NCBI RefSeq assembly: GCF_026262505.1 | Contig: NC_067208.1 | Coordinates: 13,091,962-13,155,961, forward strand | DNA: 64,000 nucleotides | From: Trichomonas vaginalis G3 | Lineage: Eukaryota > Parabasalia > Trichomonadida > Trichomonadidae | Direction of reading: 5' to 3' | Part shown: positions 56,992 through 64,000 of the stretch, piece by piece | Numbering within the stretch: the first letter of the stretch is position 1 | Layout: every line of letters starts with the position of its first letter | Made by a program: the position numbers and the translations under genes | The notes under the pieces: model-generated | What the model saw: only the letters and a program-made list of their open reading frames with translations | The model's database searches: none | What the model was told of the DNA's origin: nothing

Positions 56992-59139
56992 ATGCCCCCA
57001 TATAGAATGGATAGAAAATCTGCTAGAATAAAAGCAGAGTTGCAAAGATATGGTTGGAGAGTTTCGAAGAAGTTTAAATATAGGAAGGGAAGACCCATAA
57101 AAGTCTATGACAAACTGGCTGGTCTGACCTACGAAATGGATTTGGAAACAGCACGTGCAAATTATCCAAACAGACTAGAGAGGTTAGAAGAAGAACGTCT
57201 TATGGACATGCCTTTCGATGTTAGTGAACCTCAAGTTGAAGGACACGACGGCTTTGCCAGATTCTACTGGAAACATGACGAACAATTGCATCCTTTGAGA
57301 AGGAAAAAAGGAAAAGGTGAAGACACACATGCTCCCATGGAAAGAACAAGATATGCATATGAAAAGTATCGTGAAGTTAGAAGTCAAATTACATCTGGTC
57401 GAACCTTTACAGTAAACTTTGACGAAGGAAAGAACAAAGAAGGCTTCATGGGTGTACTTGCTGCAATTCAAGACGGAAATAAGAAAGGATACAATCTCAG
57501 ATTGACCATAACGGATTTGGATGGTCACATTTACTATGCAAATGGCAATGTCACAACAGCTGCAAAACTTCTTGACGCTTTCAAGACTACAAAGAGAGAA
57601 CAAATGGTTGACTCCGACTCAGACATTTTGAATGCAATTGAAGGAATTGCAAGTGTCAAGTTCGAATGGTACCTAACCCTCAAGCAGTCAGACAACATGC
57701 TGGATACTTTCCGTTCATAAATAAGTCTGACATTGACTTGACAAGGTATGGAATTTACAATTCAATTGAAACAATTGTCAATGAACCTTGCATTCTTACA
57801 TGTCTCAGGAACTCTGGTCTTGTTACAGATGAGAAGATGAAGTATCTTGAGTCATGTGTGAAGACAAGGTACATTCTCAGAGGTCAATTGGCAAAAATTG
57901 CACCGTTGGCAAATGTCAATATCCGAGTCAACATACCTACAGCTAAAGGTTCTTCACATGACGACTATGTTGTTGAGTTCAATTTACCATGGTTGAAGAT
58001 TGCAATTGTCCACAACCACTTCATGTTGAACGAAAGTCTTACAAACCCATTGTTCGGAAAAGGCAAGTGCAACATTGTCAGAGCTGTAAACATTCTTTTC
58101 GAGAAAGGTTTGTTGGAACCAATTCCAGATGACAAGCTTACAGAAAGTTTTGTACCAAAAGACGAAACAAACTTTTCATTGTTAGCAAGACCAAAAGTTG
58201 TTCCAGACAAAGTTCTAGTACAAAAGAAGTACACAATTCCAAAAGGAGTTGGATTGTTCGGATACCAACCTGAACCAGAAGAACTTCCAATGAGGTTGCA
58301 AGAACTTCAAGATGCTATAAACAAACTTCCATTGAGACATCCAATTGACGTCAAATTGTATTGGAGAGCATCTGAGTTAGGTCAGAAGGTTTTATATGAA
58401 ACAGGTTGCTTCGACGATGTTTATGAGATAACAGGAGAAGTTTCTCAGAAGATAAGAGACTCACTTGAATTTCCACAAACTGGACCAATTGGTTGCGACA
58501 AGTTCGATTCAAACGAAAAGATATACTATGTCGACCTTAACGCTGCATACATGAGGTTTGTCCAATATATTCCGACTGGAATTCCAAACGAAGATGGTGA
58601 GTTCCCGGGAAGGAACTATACAGTTGGAAAAGTCATACAACAACTGTATGATATTAGGAAAGCTTCAAACCCCAAACTTGCAATGACACTCAAATTGCTT
58701 ATGAATTCGACATGGGGATATTCCATTAAGAAACCTCAAGAGATGAAGAGTAAACATTATGAGAAGGTCGACAACTTTGTTGAAAGGTTTTCTCCTTTTG
58801 TTTTGAAGTACGAATTCACTCAAGGTCAAAGTGGCTTAGTAACCACATTAAAACCTATTGTCGAACATTGGTCTTACCCTCAGTTCGCAAAGGCAGTCCT
58901 TGACAACTACAACAATTCTTCTCCGAAGTCAAATCCAAAGTGAAGGTTTACTATGAGAACATTGACGCACTCATGACGAACGAAGAAGGTACAACAAACT
59001 CATTGAAATGGGCATGGTCGGTGAAAAGATGGGTCAATTCAAATTGGACAAAATTTTCACCGAAGTTCATGTCCTCTCCAAGCGTAAGTACTGGGGCATA
59101 CTTGAAGACGGCACAGAAATAAAACATTGCATGAAATAA
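56992..59139 (+). pseudogene. Family B DNA polymerase, E3 copy
   Basis: It is homologous to 24141-26293 over its full length. It starts MPPYRMDRKSARIKAELQRY. The palm motifs VDLNAAYMRF, LLMNSTWGYS and ENIDALMT are all present in order. The N-terminal half includes TFTVNFDEGKNKEGFMGVLA and GHIYYANGNVTTA, which I could not match to exonuclease motifs. A few breaks are present. The leader is ATATTTTTTTATTTTTATAA. Confidence 0.87.
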
Positions 59140-59408
59140 AAAATTTTTATTCGAATTTGAATTAAAATGTGGGAATTCTTTGGGAACGGGAAAGGCTTAT
59201 TTACTTGAGGAACAGGTAAAGGTGGTGGAGGTGGAGGTGGTGGCAACCAGTCCATTTTATATTCCTTCCTAGCTAATTTCCGTTTAATTTCATGGTCGCC
59301 CTCGGAGTCTTTGAATCGGACAGGTCGAGTTACACCATTCTTGGTCTCAAACTCATATATAACCTGTTTGTCTGTATTTTCGTCGACTATGGCACGAGAC
59401 ACAAACAT
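59067..59408 (-). CDS. Small polyproline protein (about 113 aa)
   Basis: The start MFVSRAIVDENTDKQVIYEF follows the divergent gene at 59439 by about 30 bp. The middle has RPVRFKDSEGDHEIKRKL, and a run of eight or more prolines (DWLPPPPPPPP) follows. The 3' end runs antisense into the end of polymerase B, so the true stop may lie in a slightly different place. No family was recognised. Confidence 0.4.
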   Translation of the reverse strand: MFVSRAIVDENTDKQVIYEFETKNGVTRPVRFKDSEGDHEIKRKLARKEYKMDWLPPPPPPPPLPVPQVNKPFPFPKNSHILIQIRIKIFYFMQCFISVPSSSMPQYLRLERT

Positions 59409-59438
59409 TGACCAAACGGACAAAAAGTGTCATTTCGG

Positions 59439-59702
59439 ATGGTCAAGCAGCCAATCGCATTCGAGCACTTCGAAGAAGCCTTACGTTCCAAGGGAGAGGG
59501 TGTCTGGTGCAAGGCAGAGGTCATGAAACTCTACGAGCAGTACATCCTCAATGCCTGGGAGGACAAATCGTCCTTGGATTGGCAATTCTACCAACTCCTC
59601 TGGGACGACCTCCTACGCAACTGGGATAACGAAAGAGCCCAATTCAAAGGTCGGGAACTAATTTTGCAAATTACCCTTAATTTAACATACTTATCCAAAT
59701 AA
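59439..59702 (+). CDS. Small helical protein (87 aa)
   Basis: The open frame MVKQPIAFEHFEEALRSKGE continues through WCKAEVMKLYEQYILNAWED and FYQLLWDDLLRNWDNERAQF, all helical and rich in Trp. Codons are richer in G+C than in E2 genes. It is convergent with the HNH-type gene across about 50 bp. No family was recognised. Confidence 0.5.
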   Translation: MVKQPIAFEHFEEALRSKGEGVWCKAEVMKLYEQYILNAWEDKSSLDWQFYQLLWDDLLRNWDNERAQFKGRELILQITLNLTYLSK

Positions 59703-59751
59703 ACACCTAAATTTACTTGGGGTTTCCCCCTAAAATAAATTTTTTTTACTC

Positions 59752-60441
59752 TTAGAACCACTCGAGGTTCTCCTTACGGTTGTTGAGCTTGTCACCGTCA
59801 ATGTGTCTGACCCTCGTCTTCTTGTCTGGATTTGGAACCCATTGCATACCGACAAGCCTTCCCATGGAAATTGAACCGTAATTCCGAAGGTTAAGGTTCA
59901 AGTGTCCCAAGTTGTTGAGGACTGGGGTAAGAACCTTGCCTGTCTCCTTGTTGCGGATTTTGTATGGGTAGGGTTGGGAAATTTCGTAAGCGTCATCGGC
60001 AACAAGGGTTGCCCATGTAGCGGCTTCAGGAACTTCTTCGTGTTTCTCTTCTTCCTCTTCTTCCTCTTCTTTGATAATACCTTCGGCAATTCTGTGTTCA
60101 CGAAGTACTGTGTTGCATGTTCTGTCCTTTCCGAGTACCTTCCAGATGGCGTCTATCTCTTCGAAGAAACGGTAGATGAGTCGGGCAAGGTTTTGGTTCT
60201 CTATGTTGTATTGGCGCAAGGTTTCCGCGAACTCGTACAGGACTTTCTCATTGGAAGCTTGGTTCGTGAGGACATTGGCTTTGAGATTGGTTATCTCTAA
60301 CATAAGACTATTTTGGAGAGTCTTAATGGAGTTTGTCAGATGAGCGTTCAATTGGGCAATTTGAATTTGAACTGGGCGCTTGTCTGGCAACCTTGAAAGG
60401 ACATCTGCCATTGTGTTCGGCTTCGGTGCTTGTTCGGACAT
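59752..60441 (-). CDS. Coiled-coil protein with NUMOD4/HNH-like C-terminal domain (229 aa)
   Basis: Residues 1-115 are helical and coiled-coil-like (QLNAHLTNSIKTLQNSLMLE). A Glu tract (about 125-137) follows. The last 80 residues read YPYKIRNKETGKVLTPVLNN, LGHLNLNLRNYGSISMGRLV, WVPNPDKKTRVRHIDGDKLN and NRKENLEWF. The HIDGDKLNNRKENLEW ending and the preceding GRLV..Q.VPNP are the pattern of NUMOD4/HNH homing-type endonucleases. These cut DNA through a metal-binding His-Asn-Asn set. The fusion to a coiled coil suggests a phage-like targeting or recombination protein. Confidence 0.7.
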   Translation of the reverse strand: MSEQAPKPNTMADVLSRLPDKRPVQIQIAQLNAHLTNSIKTLQNSLMLEITNLKANVLTNQASNEKVLYEFAETLRQYNIENQNLARLIYRFFEEIDAIWKVLGKDRTCNTVLREHRIAEGIIKEEEEEEEEKHEEVPEAATWATLVADDAYEISQPYPYKIRNKETGKVLTPVLNNLGHLNLNLRNYGSISMGRLVGMQWVPNPDKKTRVRHIDGDKLNNRKENLEWF

Positions 60442-60473
60442 CGAAAAAATGAAGTGGTTTGAGAATGGCGGTT

Positions 60474-61058
60474 TTACTTCAAAAAGCTTGTTATGACAGT
60501 TATGTCATACAACAAGTTTAAAATAATATCTTGTTCTTCTTCTGAACGTTTGTTGTCTCTTCCGATAAAAGTTTGGAACATGAGAACCAAAAAACGTTTT
60601 TTGAGATTGCGGAAGAGTTCAGGCAAACGTTCATATTCCGGATATGTTGGGAGCAGTTCGAAACATCTGAGCTGACTTTCGGACAAAATTGGGACAATGT
60701 CAACAAATTCATCTTTGGTCGGACTGCTTGAAGGTAAGTCCCTTACATGTAAGTAGCTCTGGTAAAGTCTTCTCATTTCTGCTAACTTTTGGAGTATAGC
60801 TTCGTAGTTTAGAAGTTTTAATTTTAATTGTCTTATTCCACTCTTGACATCTAAACGGTAACTATCCATGAGGTCAAGAGTAGCTTTGGTAGCTTTAAGT
60901 GGAGCTATCTGTTCCTTGACTCCTGCAATTTTGGTTGCAATTGTGATTTGAGCTCCTTCAAGTTCGCCGTCTATGTCGTTCTCAACGTCTTCAACGATGG
61001 CTTGAAACTCTTCATCGGTCCATTGAGATTGGTGTGGGACGAATTTAACTTGCTTCAT
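60474..61058 (-). CDS. Helical protein (194 aa) of the accessory module
   Basis: MKQVKFVPHQSQWTDEEFQA, then long helices (DGELEGAQITIATKIAGVKE, LKLKLLNYEAILQKLAEMRR) and a C-terminal half with CFELLPTYPEYERLPELFRN. The frame is open. No family was recognised. It is transcribed with the HNH-type gene, whose start is 33 bp away. Confidence 0.5.
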   Translation of the reverse strand: MKQVKFVPHQSQWTDEEFQAIVEDVENDIDGELEGAQITIATKIAGVKEQIAPLKATKATLDLMDSYRLDVKSGIRQLKLKLLNYEAILQKLAEMRRLYQSYLHVRDLPSSSPTKDEFVDIVPILSESQLRCFELLPTYPEYERLPELFRNLKKRFLVLMFQTFIGRDNKRSEEEQDIILNLLYDITVITSFLK

Positions 61059-61085
61059 TCAAAAAATGAAAAAAAATGTTTTTAC

Positions 61086-61466
61086 TCAAAACGTTAAGGT
61101 TGACTGAACTGGTTGGATGTCGCCTTCTGAGGTTATGAAGAACGGCCGTCCTGAGAAGTGGAACAGTGCTCTGAGAATTTGTATAATTCGTGGAATTGGA
61201 CTCTCTCTGTTTGGAAGTTGTATCCATGGGCGCTTTGCAAAGAACTTGAGAAGAGCTTCTTTCTTCATCTCCTTTATGTCGTCTACAGGAGTGTTTTCTG
61301 GTATTTGAATTGGAATTCCGGTTTCAATTTCGATTTTCAGCGCACCTCTTCCAGACAACCAGCAGCCGAGGGACTTGTTGCTTTTGTCCTTGCCCAAGTA
61401 CTGCTTAACAACTTCATTTATCTCTATAAGGTAAATTGCCTCATCTAATGGCTCGATGTTGTCCAT
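61086..61466 (-). CDS. Small protein (126 aa) of the accessory module
   Basis: The open frame MDNIEPLDEAIYLIEINEVV continues through KSNKSLGCWLSGRGALKIEI and FFAKRPWIQLPNRESPIPRI. The helix-strand pattern is compact and it has no membrane span. Its start faces the 22-bp array, about 15 bp away, so the array lies between divergent genes. No family was recognised. Confidence 0.5.
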   Translation of the reverse strand: MDNIEPLDEAIYLIEINEVVKQYLGKDKSNKSLGCWLSGRGALKIEIETGIPIQIPENTPVDDIKEMKKEALLKFFAKRPWIQLPNRESPIPRIIQILRALFHFSGRPFFITSEGDIQPVQSTLTF

Positions 61467-61478
61467 TGTTCTGTTTCA

Positions 61479-61821
61479 GAACTAGTCTTGTACTTTTTCA
61501 GAACAATACTTGTACTGTTTCAGAACTAGTCTTGTACTGTTTCAGAACAATACTTGTACTTTTTCAGAACAATACTTGTCCTGTTTCAGAACAAATTTCC
61601 CGTAAAAGCTCTCAATTTGTGAGAAAAATTTTCTGTTTCAGAACAATACTTGTACTTTTTCAGAACAATACTTGTACTTTTTCAGAACAATACTTGCACT
61701 GCTTCAGAACAATACTTGTACTTTTTCAGAACAATACTTGCACTGCTTCAGAACAATACTTGTACTTTTTCAGAACAAGACTTGCACTGCTTCAGAACAA
61801 TATTTGTACTGTTTCAAGACA
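61479..61821. repeat. 22-bp tandem array of E3
   Basis: About 15 units follow TTTCAGAACAATACTTGTAC with variants (TTTTT, CTGTT or CTGCT linkers), with one insertion of unrelated sequence near 61590-61635. The last unit runs into the ATG at 61822. The array separates divergent genes and could act as a promoter or leader. Confidence 0.88.
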
Positions 61822-62391
61822 ATGTCCGACGTACCACCAACCCAGTCCATTCCCAAACCAGAGGAACCTAAAGCACCAGCCCCTGCACCTCAGTTCCAGC
61901 AAGTACCTCCGATTTACTACCAATTTCCACCTCAAGGTTACTACCCACCACAAGGCTTCCCGAACTACCCTCCTCAGCCTATGCCTTACTTCCCCAACCC
62001 TTGGATGTTCCAGCAAGCTCCACCCCAGCAATTCCAATCTCAATCTCAATCCAAGAGAGACCAAGAGTTCGAGGAAGGTCTGAACCGCTTACGCAAAGAG
62101 TATGCTACTACCCCAATGGAAGAAGACAGGCTCTCACTCTCTTCCCTCAAATCGACCGATTCGACTCGTACCACAGATTCGGTTCGTGACCGTGAAGACT
62201 ACCTCAAGCAGTCTGAGAGACTCTTCATCCTACAACCATTTACAGTTGGAGCTCTCAAGAACATGCGCAATTACGAAGGTCAGACACCAGCTGGAGACCG
62301 CAAAACAGACATACTCACAAGAGCCGTCCAACTGGTCAAGACAAAGACTGAGATAGTCGACTTCATTCTTGCAGCTTGCCCATACAAGTAA
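61822..62391 (+). CDS. MSDVPP-start Pro/Gln/Tyr-rich protein (189 aa)
   Basis: Residues 1-85 are Pro/Gln/Tyr/Phe-rich (QFQQVPPIYYQFPPQGYYPP) and probably disordered. A helical C-terminal half follows (RDQEFEEGLNRLRKEY, SERLFILQPFTVGALKNMRN, DILTRAVQLVKTKTEIVDFI). The frame is open. Relics of its first codons occur twice in E2 (27535 and 32119), in each case next to repeats. A low-complexity start fused to a folded end is common in condensate or capsid-associated proteins. The function is unknown. Confidence 0.6.
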   Translation: MSDVPPTQSIPKPEEPKAPAPAPQFQQVPPIYYQFPPQGYYPPQGFPNYPPQPMPYFPNPWMFQQAPPQQFQSQSQSKRDQEFEEGLNRLRKEYATTPMEEDRLSLSSLKSTDSTRTTDSVRDREDYLKQSERLFILQPFTVGALKNMRNYEGQTPAGDRKTDILTRAVQLVKTKTEIVDFILAACPYK

Positions 62392-62420
62392 AAAAAATAA
62401 ACAATTACGAGTTAAACTTT

Positions 62421-62621
62421 TTATTCTTTCTTTTCTGAGTTGTTTAGAGCTGGTTTCTCTTGTAGGAACCTTTCGTACTCTTCCATGGTCATGTAATTGC
62501 GAATTTGGTACGCAATTCCAGGTTCGTTGTTTTTGAACCTTACGTATGTAACGCTTCCATCCTCCTCAGGGAAGTAAGCTGCTAACATCTGACCAAGTTT
62601 TCTCGGTGACTCGGAGCTCAT
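62421..62621 (-). CDS. Small protein (66 aa)
   Basis: MSSESPRKLGQMLAAYFPEE, then GSVTYVRFKNNEPGIAYQIR and a helical NYMTMEEYERFLQEKPAL end. The open frame is tightly packed between neighbours. No family was recognised. Confidence 0.45.
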   Translation of the reverse strand: MSSESPRKLGQMLAAYFPEEDGSVTYVRFKNNEPGIAYQIRNYMTMEEYERFLQEKPALNNSEKKE

Positions 62622-62657
62622 TAAAAATGTCACTTTTTAAACGTTAAGTTTTTAGTC

Positions 62658-62846
62658 TTATTTTACCCTTTGTTTGTCAAGGTAGTATTGGAGCGCAATT
62701 TCTCCAAATTCTCTGTGTCGGAGTTCTTCAGCATTTTCCAAGGTGTACCTGGAGAACTCAAAGAAGTTGTCAAGAAGATACTGCCATGCTGCTCTTCTGA
62801 GTTCGTCGGTATTTTGGAAGTGTTGCACCTTCGAGTCTTCGGACAT
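62658..62846 (-). CDS. Small helical protein (62 aa)
   Basis: MSEDSKVQHFQNTDELRRAA, then WQYLLDNFFEFSRYTLENAE and an REFGEIALQYYLDKQRVK end. It is all helical and amphipathic. The leader has AAAAAAT-type sequence. It is probably co-transcribed with 62421-62621. No family was recognised. Confidence 0.45.
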   Translation of the reverse strand: MSEDSKVQHFQNTDELRRAAWQYLLDNFFEFSRYTLENAEELRHREFGEIALQYYLDKQRVK

Positions 62847-63131
62847 GAAAAAAAATGACACTTTTTCATTTTATAACTGTTATTTTTGACGAAGTGCAAA
62901 TCTTCACTTCGTGTCATAATGTAAAAATAACGCTATTTTTTTATAAAATTAGTTAGTATACATATCTCGTGTACTGAGGCACTGCGTTCCTCCGTACACA
63001 ATACTTGTGAATTTGACACTTTACAAAACCGTTAACGTATATTTTACAACACAAACGACAACACTAACTTAACCTTAAATATTTATAAAGCCGCCAACCA
63101 CTTCACCTTACTACTGTAAAAATAAACGTTC
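62847..63131. other. Non-coding spacer ending the accessory module
   Basis: It holds a hairpin GACGAAGTG...CACTTCGTGTC near 62890, related to the ACTTTGACACTTCGT repeats of E2, and a second hairpin GTGTAC...GTACAC near 62970. No gene is seen. Confidence 0.5.
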
Positions 63132-63461
63132 TCACTTACAAAAGTATTGCAACTCTTCCCATTGCTGTGCTTCACACAATAGTTCATATTCTTCAGTATC
63201 GCTTGCTGTCGCTCCAATCGTCAGAGTCAAAATCACTGTCAAAATAAATGTTAGTAAGTTTTTTGACAAAGCTAATGAAACACGTTTACCGTTTGTATCG
63301 TATGCTTGTATAAACTTTCCATTCTTCATTCCTTCATAAACGCTCAAACTAACTTTACCCTTTCTCCCTCGTATCTGATAGAATGTATTTTCACGAGGAA
63401 CGAAGAACAAATTCTTGAACTCATGACCGTTGTAGTTTGTTATCTCAATAGTTTTCGTCAT
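63132..63461 (-). CDS. Small protein with one membrane span (about 109 aa)
   Basis: MTKTIEITNYNGHEFKNLFF, then FYQIRGRKGKVSLSVYEGMK, a strongly hydrophobic segment (LLTFILTVILTLTIGATA, about residues 69-86) and an acidic end. The strand-rich first half followed by a span suggests a membrane-anchored protein. The frame is open. No family was recognised. Confidence 0.5.
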   Translation of the reverse strand: MTKTIEITNYNGHEFKNLFFVPRENTFYQIRGRKGKVSLSVYEGMKNGKFIQAYDTNGKRVSLALSKNLLTFILTVILTLTIGATASDTEEYELLCEAQQWEELQYFCK

Positions 63462-63508
63462 TACATCCAAATAAAAATTTTCAATAAAAATAAAACTAAT
63501 GAAATATT

Positions 63509-63751
63509 TTATTCCTCACTGTCGTCTGCTTTCTCCAACTCTTCTAACTTCTTCCTAAGTTCAGCAATGTTGTCCTCATGAAGTTTAATCTTCCTTAATA
63601 TACCTTCTCTATCTAATGGTTGCTTTATCTTTCTAAACTGAACTCTACCATCCTTCATAGTATGAACGTAAAAACCTTCTGGAACCGCTCCTGATTTAAT
63701 GTATTCTACCAAAAATTTTTGTTTCATTGCTTCAGTGACTTTAGTCGTCAT
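63509..63751 (-). CDS. Small charged protein (80 aa)
   Basis: MTTKVTEAMKQKFLVEYIKS, then a short strand part (GFYVHTMKDGRVQFRKIKQP) and a C-terminal coiled coil (EDNIAELRKKLEELEKADDS). The strand part has a pattern like the folded middle of the 194-aa protein at 56378. The leader is ATTTTACTCTAAATAAAAT-like. The function is unknown. Confidence 0.5.
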   Translation of the reverse strand: MTTKVTEAMKQKFLVEYIKSGAVPEGFYVHTMKDGRVQFRKIKQPLDREGILRKIKLHEDNIAELRKKLEELEKADDSEE

Positions 63752-63799
63752 TTTACTCTAAATAAAATGTTCAAATAAAATAAAAATAACGTTATTTTT

Positions 63800-64000
63800 T
63801 CAGTAAGGAAACGCAGGAGTTTTACGATTTATTTGAGGAGTAGGTTCTGGTTTAAATGTTGGAGTTGACTTTTGAACAGGAGTTTGTACTTCCATAGGTT
63901 CAGGAGTCATTGAAGGTGTTGTTGTGAAGGCGTTGGTTTTGGCGATGGTGTCGGAGTTTGTTCAAATTCAGCTACTTCAGTATTATTTATAACATTTGCT
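63800..64000 (-). pseudogene. 3' end of a Pro/Thr-rich element gene, running off the window
   Basis: The minus strand reads Pro/Thr/Lys-rich repeats (TPEPMEVQTPVQKSTPTFKP) and ends in a short NRKTPAFPY segment. The gene continues beyond the window. Only its low-complexity end can be seen; it seems broken. Confidence 0.4.

Larger units (their letters stand above)
50229..64000. mobile_element. Polinton/Maverick element E3, left part
   Basis: The element begins AGGTAGTGGGG after an A run and leaves the window at the right. Order: methyltransferase, small genes, fibre, integrase, polymerase B, then a distinct accessory module (59067-63800) and beyond. The first 9 kb match E2 gene by gene. It looks mostly whole in the visible part, with only a few breaks. 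Close identity to E2 suggests recent activity of the family. The ATPase, helicase and capsid genes expected to the right lie outside the window. Confidence 0.92.

Noticed and set aside
61479-61821. Possible CRISPR-like array
   Set aside because: The units abut with no unique spacers of constant length, and the host is a eukaryote; it is a plain tandem repeat.

Overview
The window is eukaryotic, AT-rich DNA that best fits Trichomonas vaginalis or a close trichomonad. It holds large Polinton (Maverick) elements in tandem orientation, single-exon host genes with very short gaps between promoter and ATG, a trichomonad-type initiator (TCA followed by a T-rich stretch) just before start codons, and no visible introns. 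One 25-base N gap (38967-38991) shows it comes from a draft scaffold.

Layout: (1) 1-11842 is the right part of a Polinton, here called E1, cut by the window start. Its parts are two KilA-N genes, a packaging ATPase, an SSB-like gene, an SF3 helicase, capsid genes and structural genes; it is broken in many places. (2) 11843-18114 is host DNA with one large gene, an SLC12-type cation-chloride cotransporter (13988-16498, minus strand), plus an inverted-repeat-bounded AT-rich segment and two strong hairpins. (3) 18115-47139 is scaffolded as a second Polinton, E2, with both termini present. It runs methyltransferase, small virion-like genes, fibre, integrase, polymerase B, a variable accessory zone, ATPase, helicase, capsid genes, structural genes and a terminal acidic-tailed gene. 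The capsid third appears twice, on either side of the N gap, and the two copies differ, so E2 is probably two element copies joined by the assembly. (4) 47140-50228 is host DNA with a small Mutator-like non-autonomous element, a triplicated 121-bp repeat and a protein kinase gene (48659-49594). (5) 50229-64000 is the left part of a third Polinton, E3. It is nearly intact through polymerase B and then carries a different accessory module that looks richer in G+C and includes an HNH-type protein.

How the element genes fit together: polymerase B, SF3 helicase and a putative single-strand binding protein form the replication set. The DDE-type integrase inserts the element. A double-jelly-roll-like major capsid protein, a candidate minor capsid protein, a FtsK/HerA-like packaging ATPase, amphipathic MG-start proteins and basic small proteins form the virion set. 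A D12-type adenine methyltransferase and KilA-N/T5orf172 genes are accessory. The most striking gene is a fibre-like protein with a bacteriophage-type repeat shaft and receptor-binding tip (20670-21959 and 52943-54811).

Other main observations: all four visible element termini carry a 33-bp two-tier hairpin whose inner stem changes sequence but keeps pairing. A 1.15-kb cassette with 77-bp inverted repeats is nested inside E2. A short perfect palindrome family sits in the accessory zone and once inside a KilA-N reading frame. Unrelated 22-bp tandem arrays precede the same start sequence in E2 and E3. The terminal gene of E2 has a host-type initiator and five CAACGG sites, unlike the ATTTTTA motif in front of the other element genes. 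Copies in the three elements are so alike that the insertions look young. All protein calls are from reading motifs; no database search was possible.
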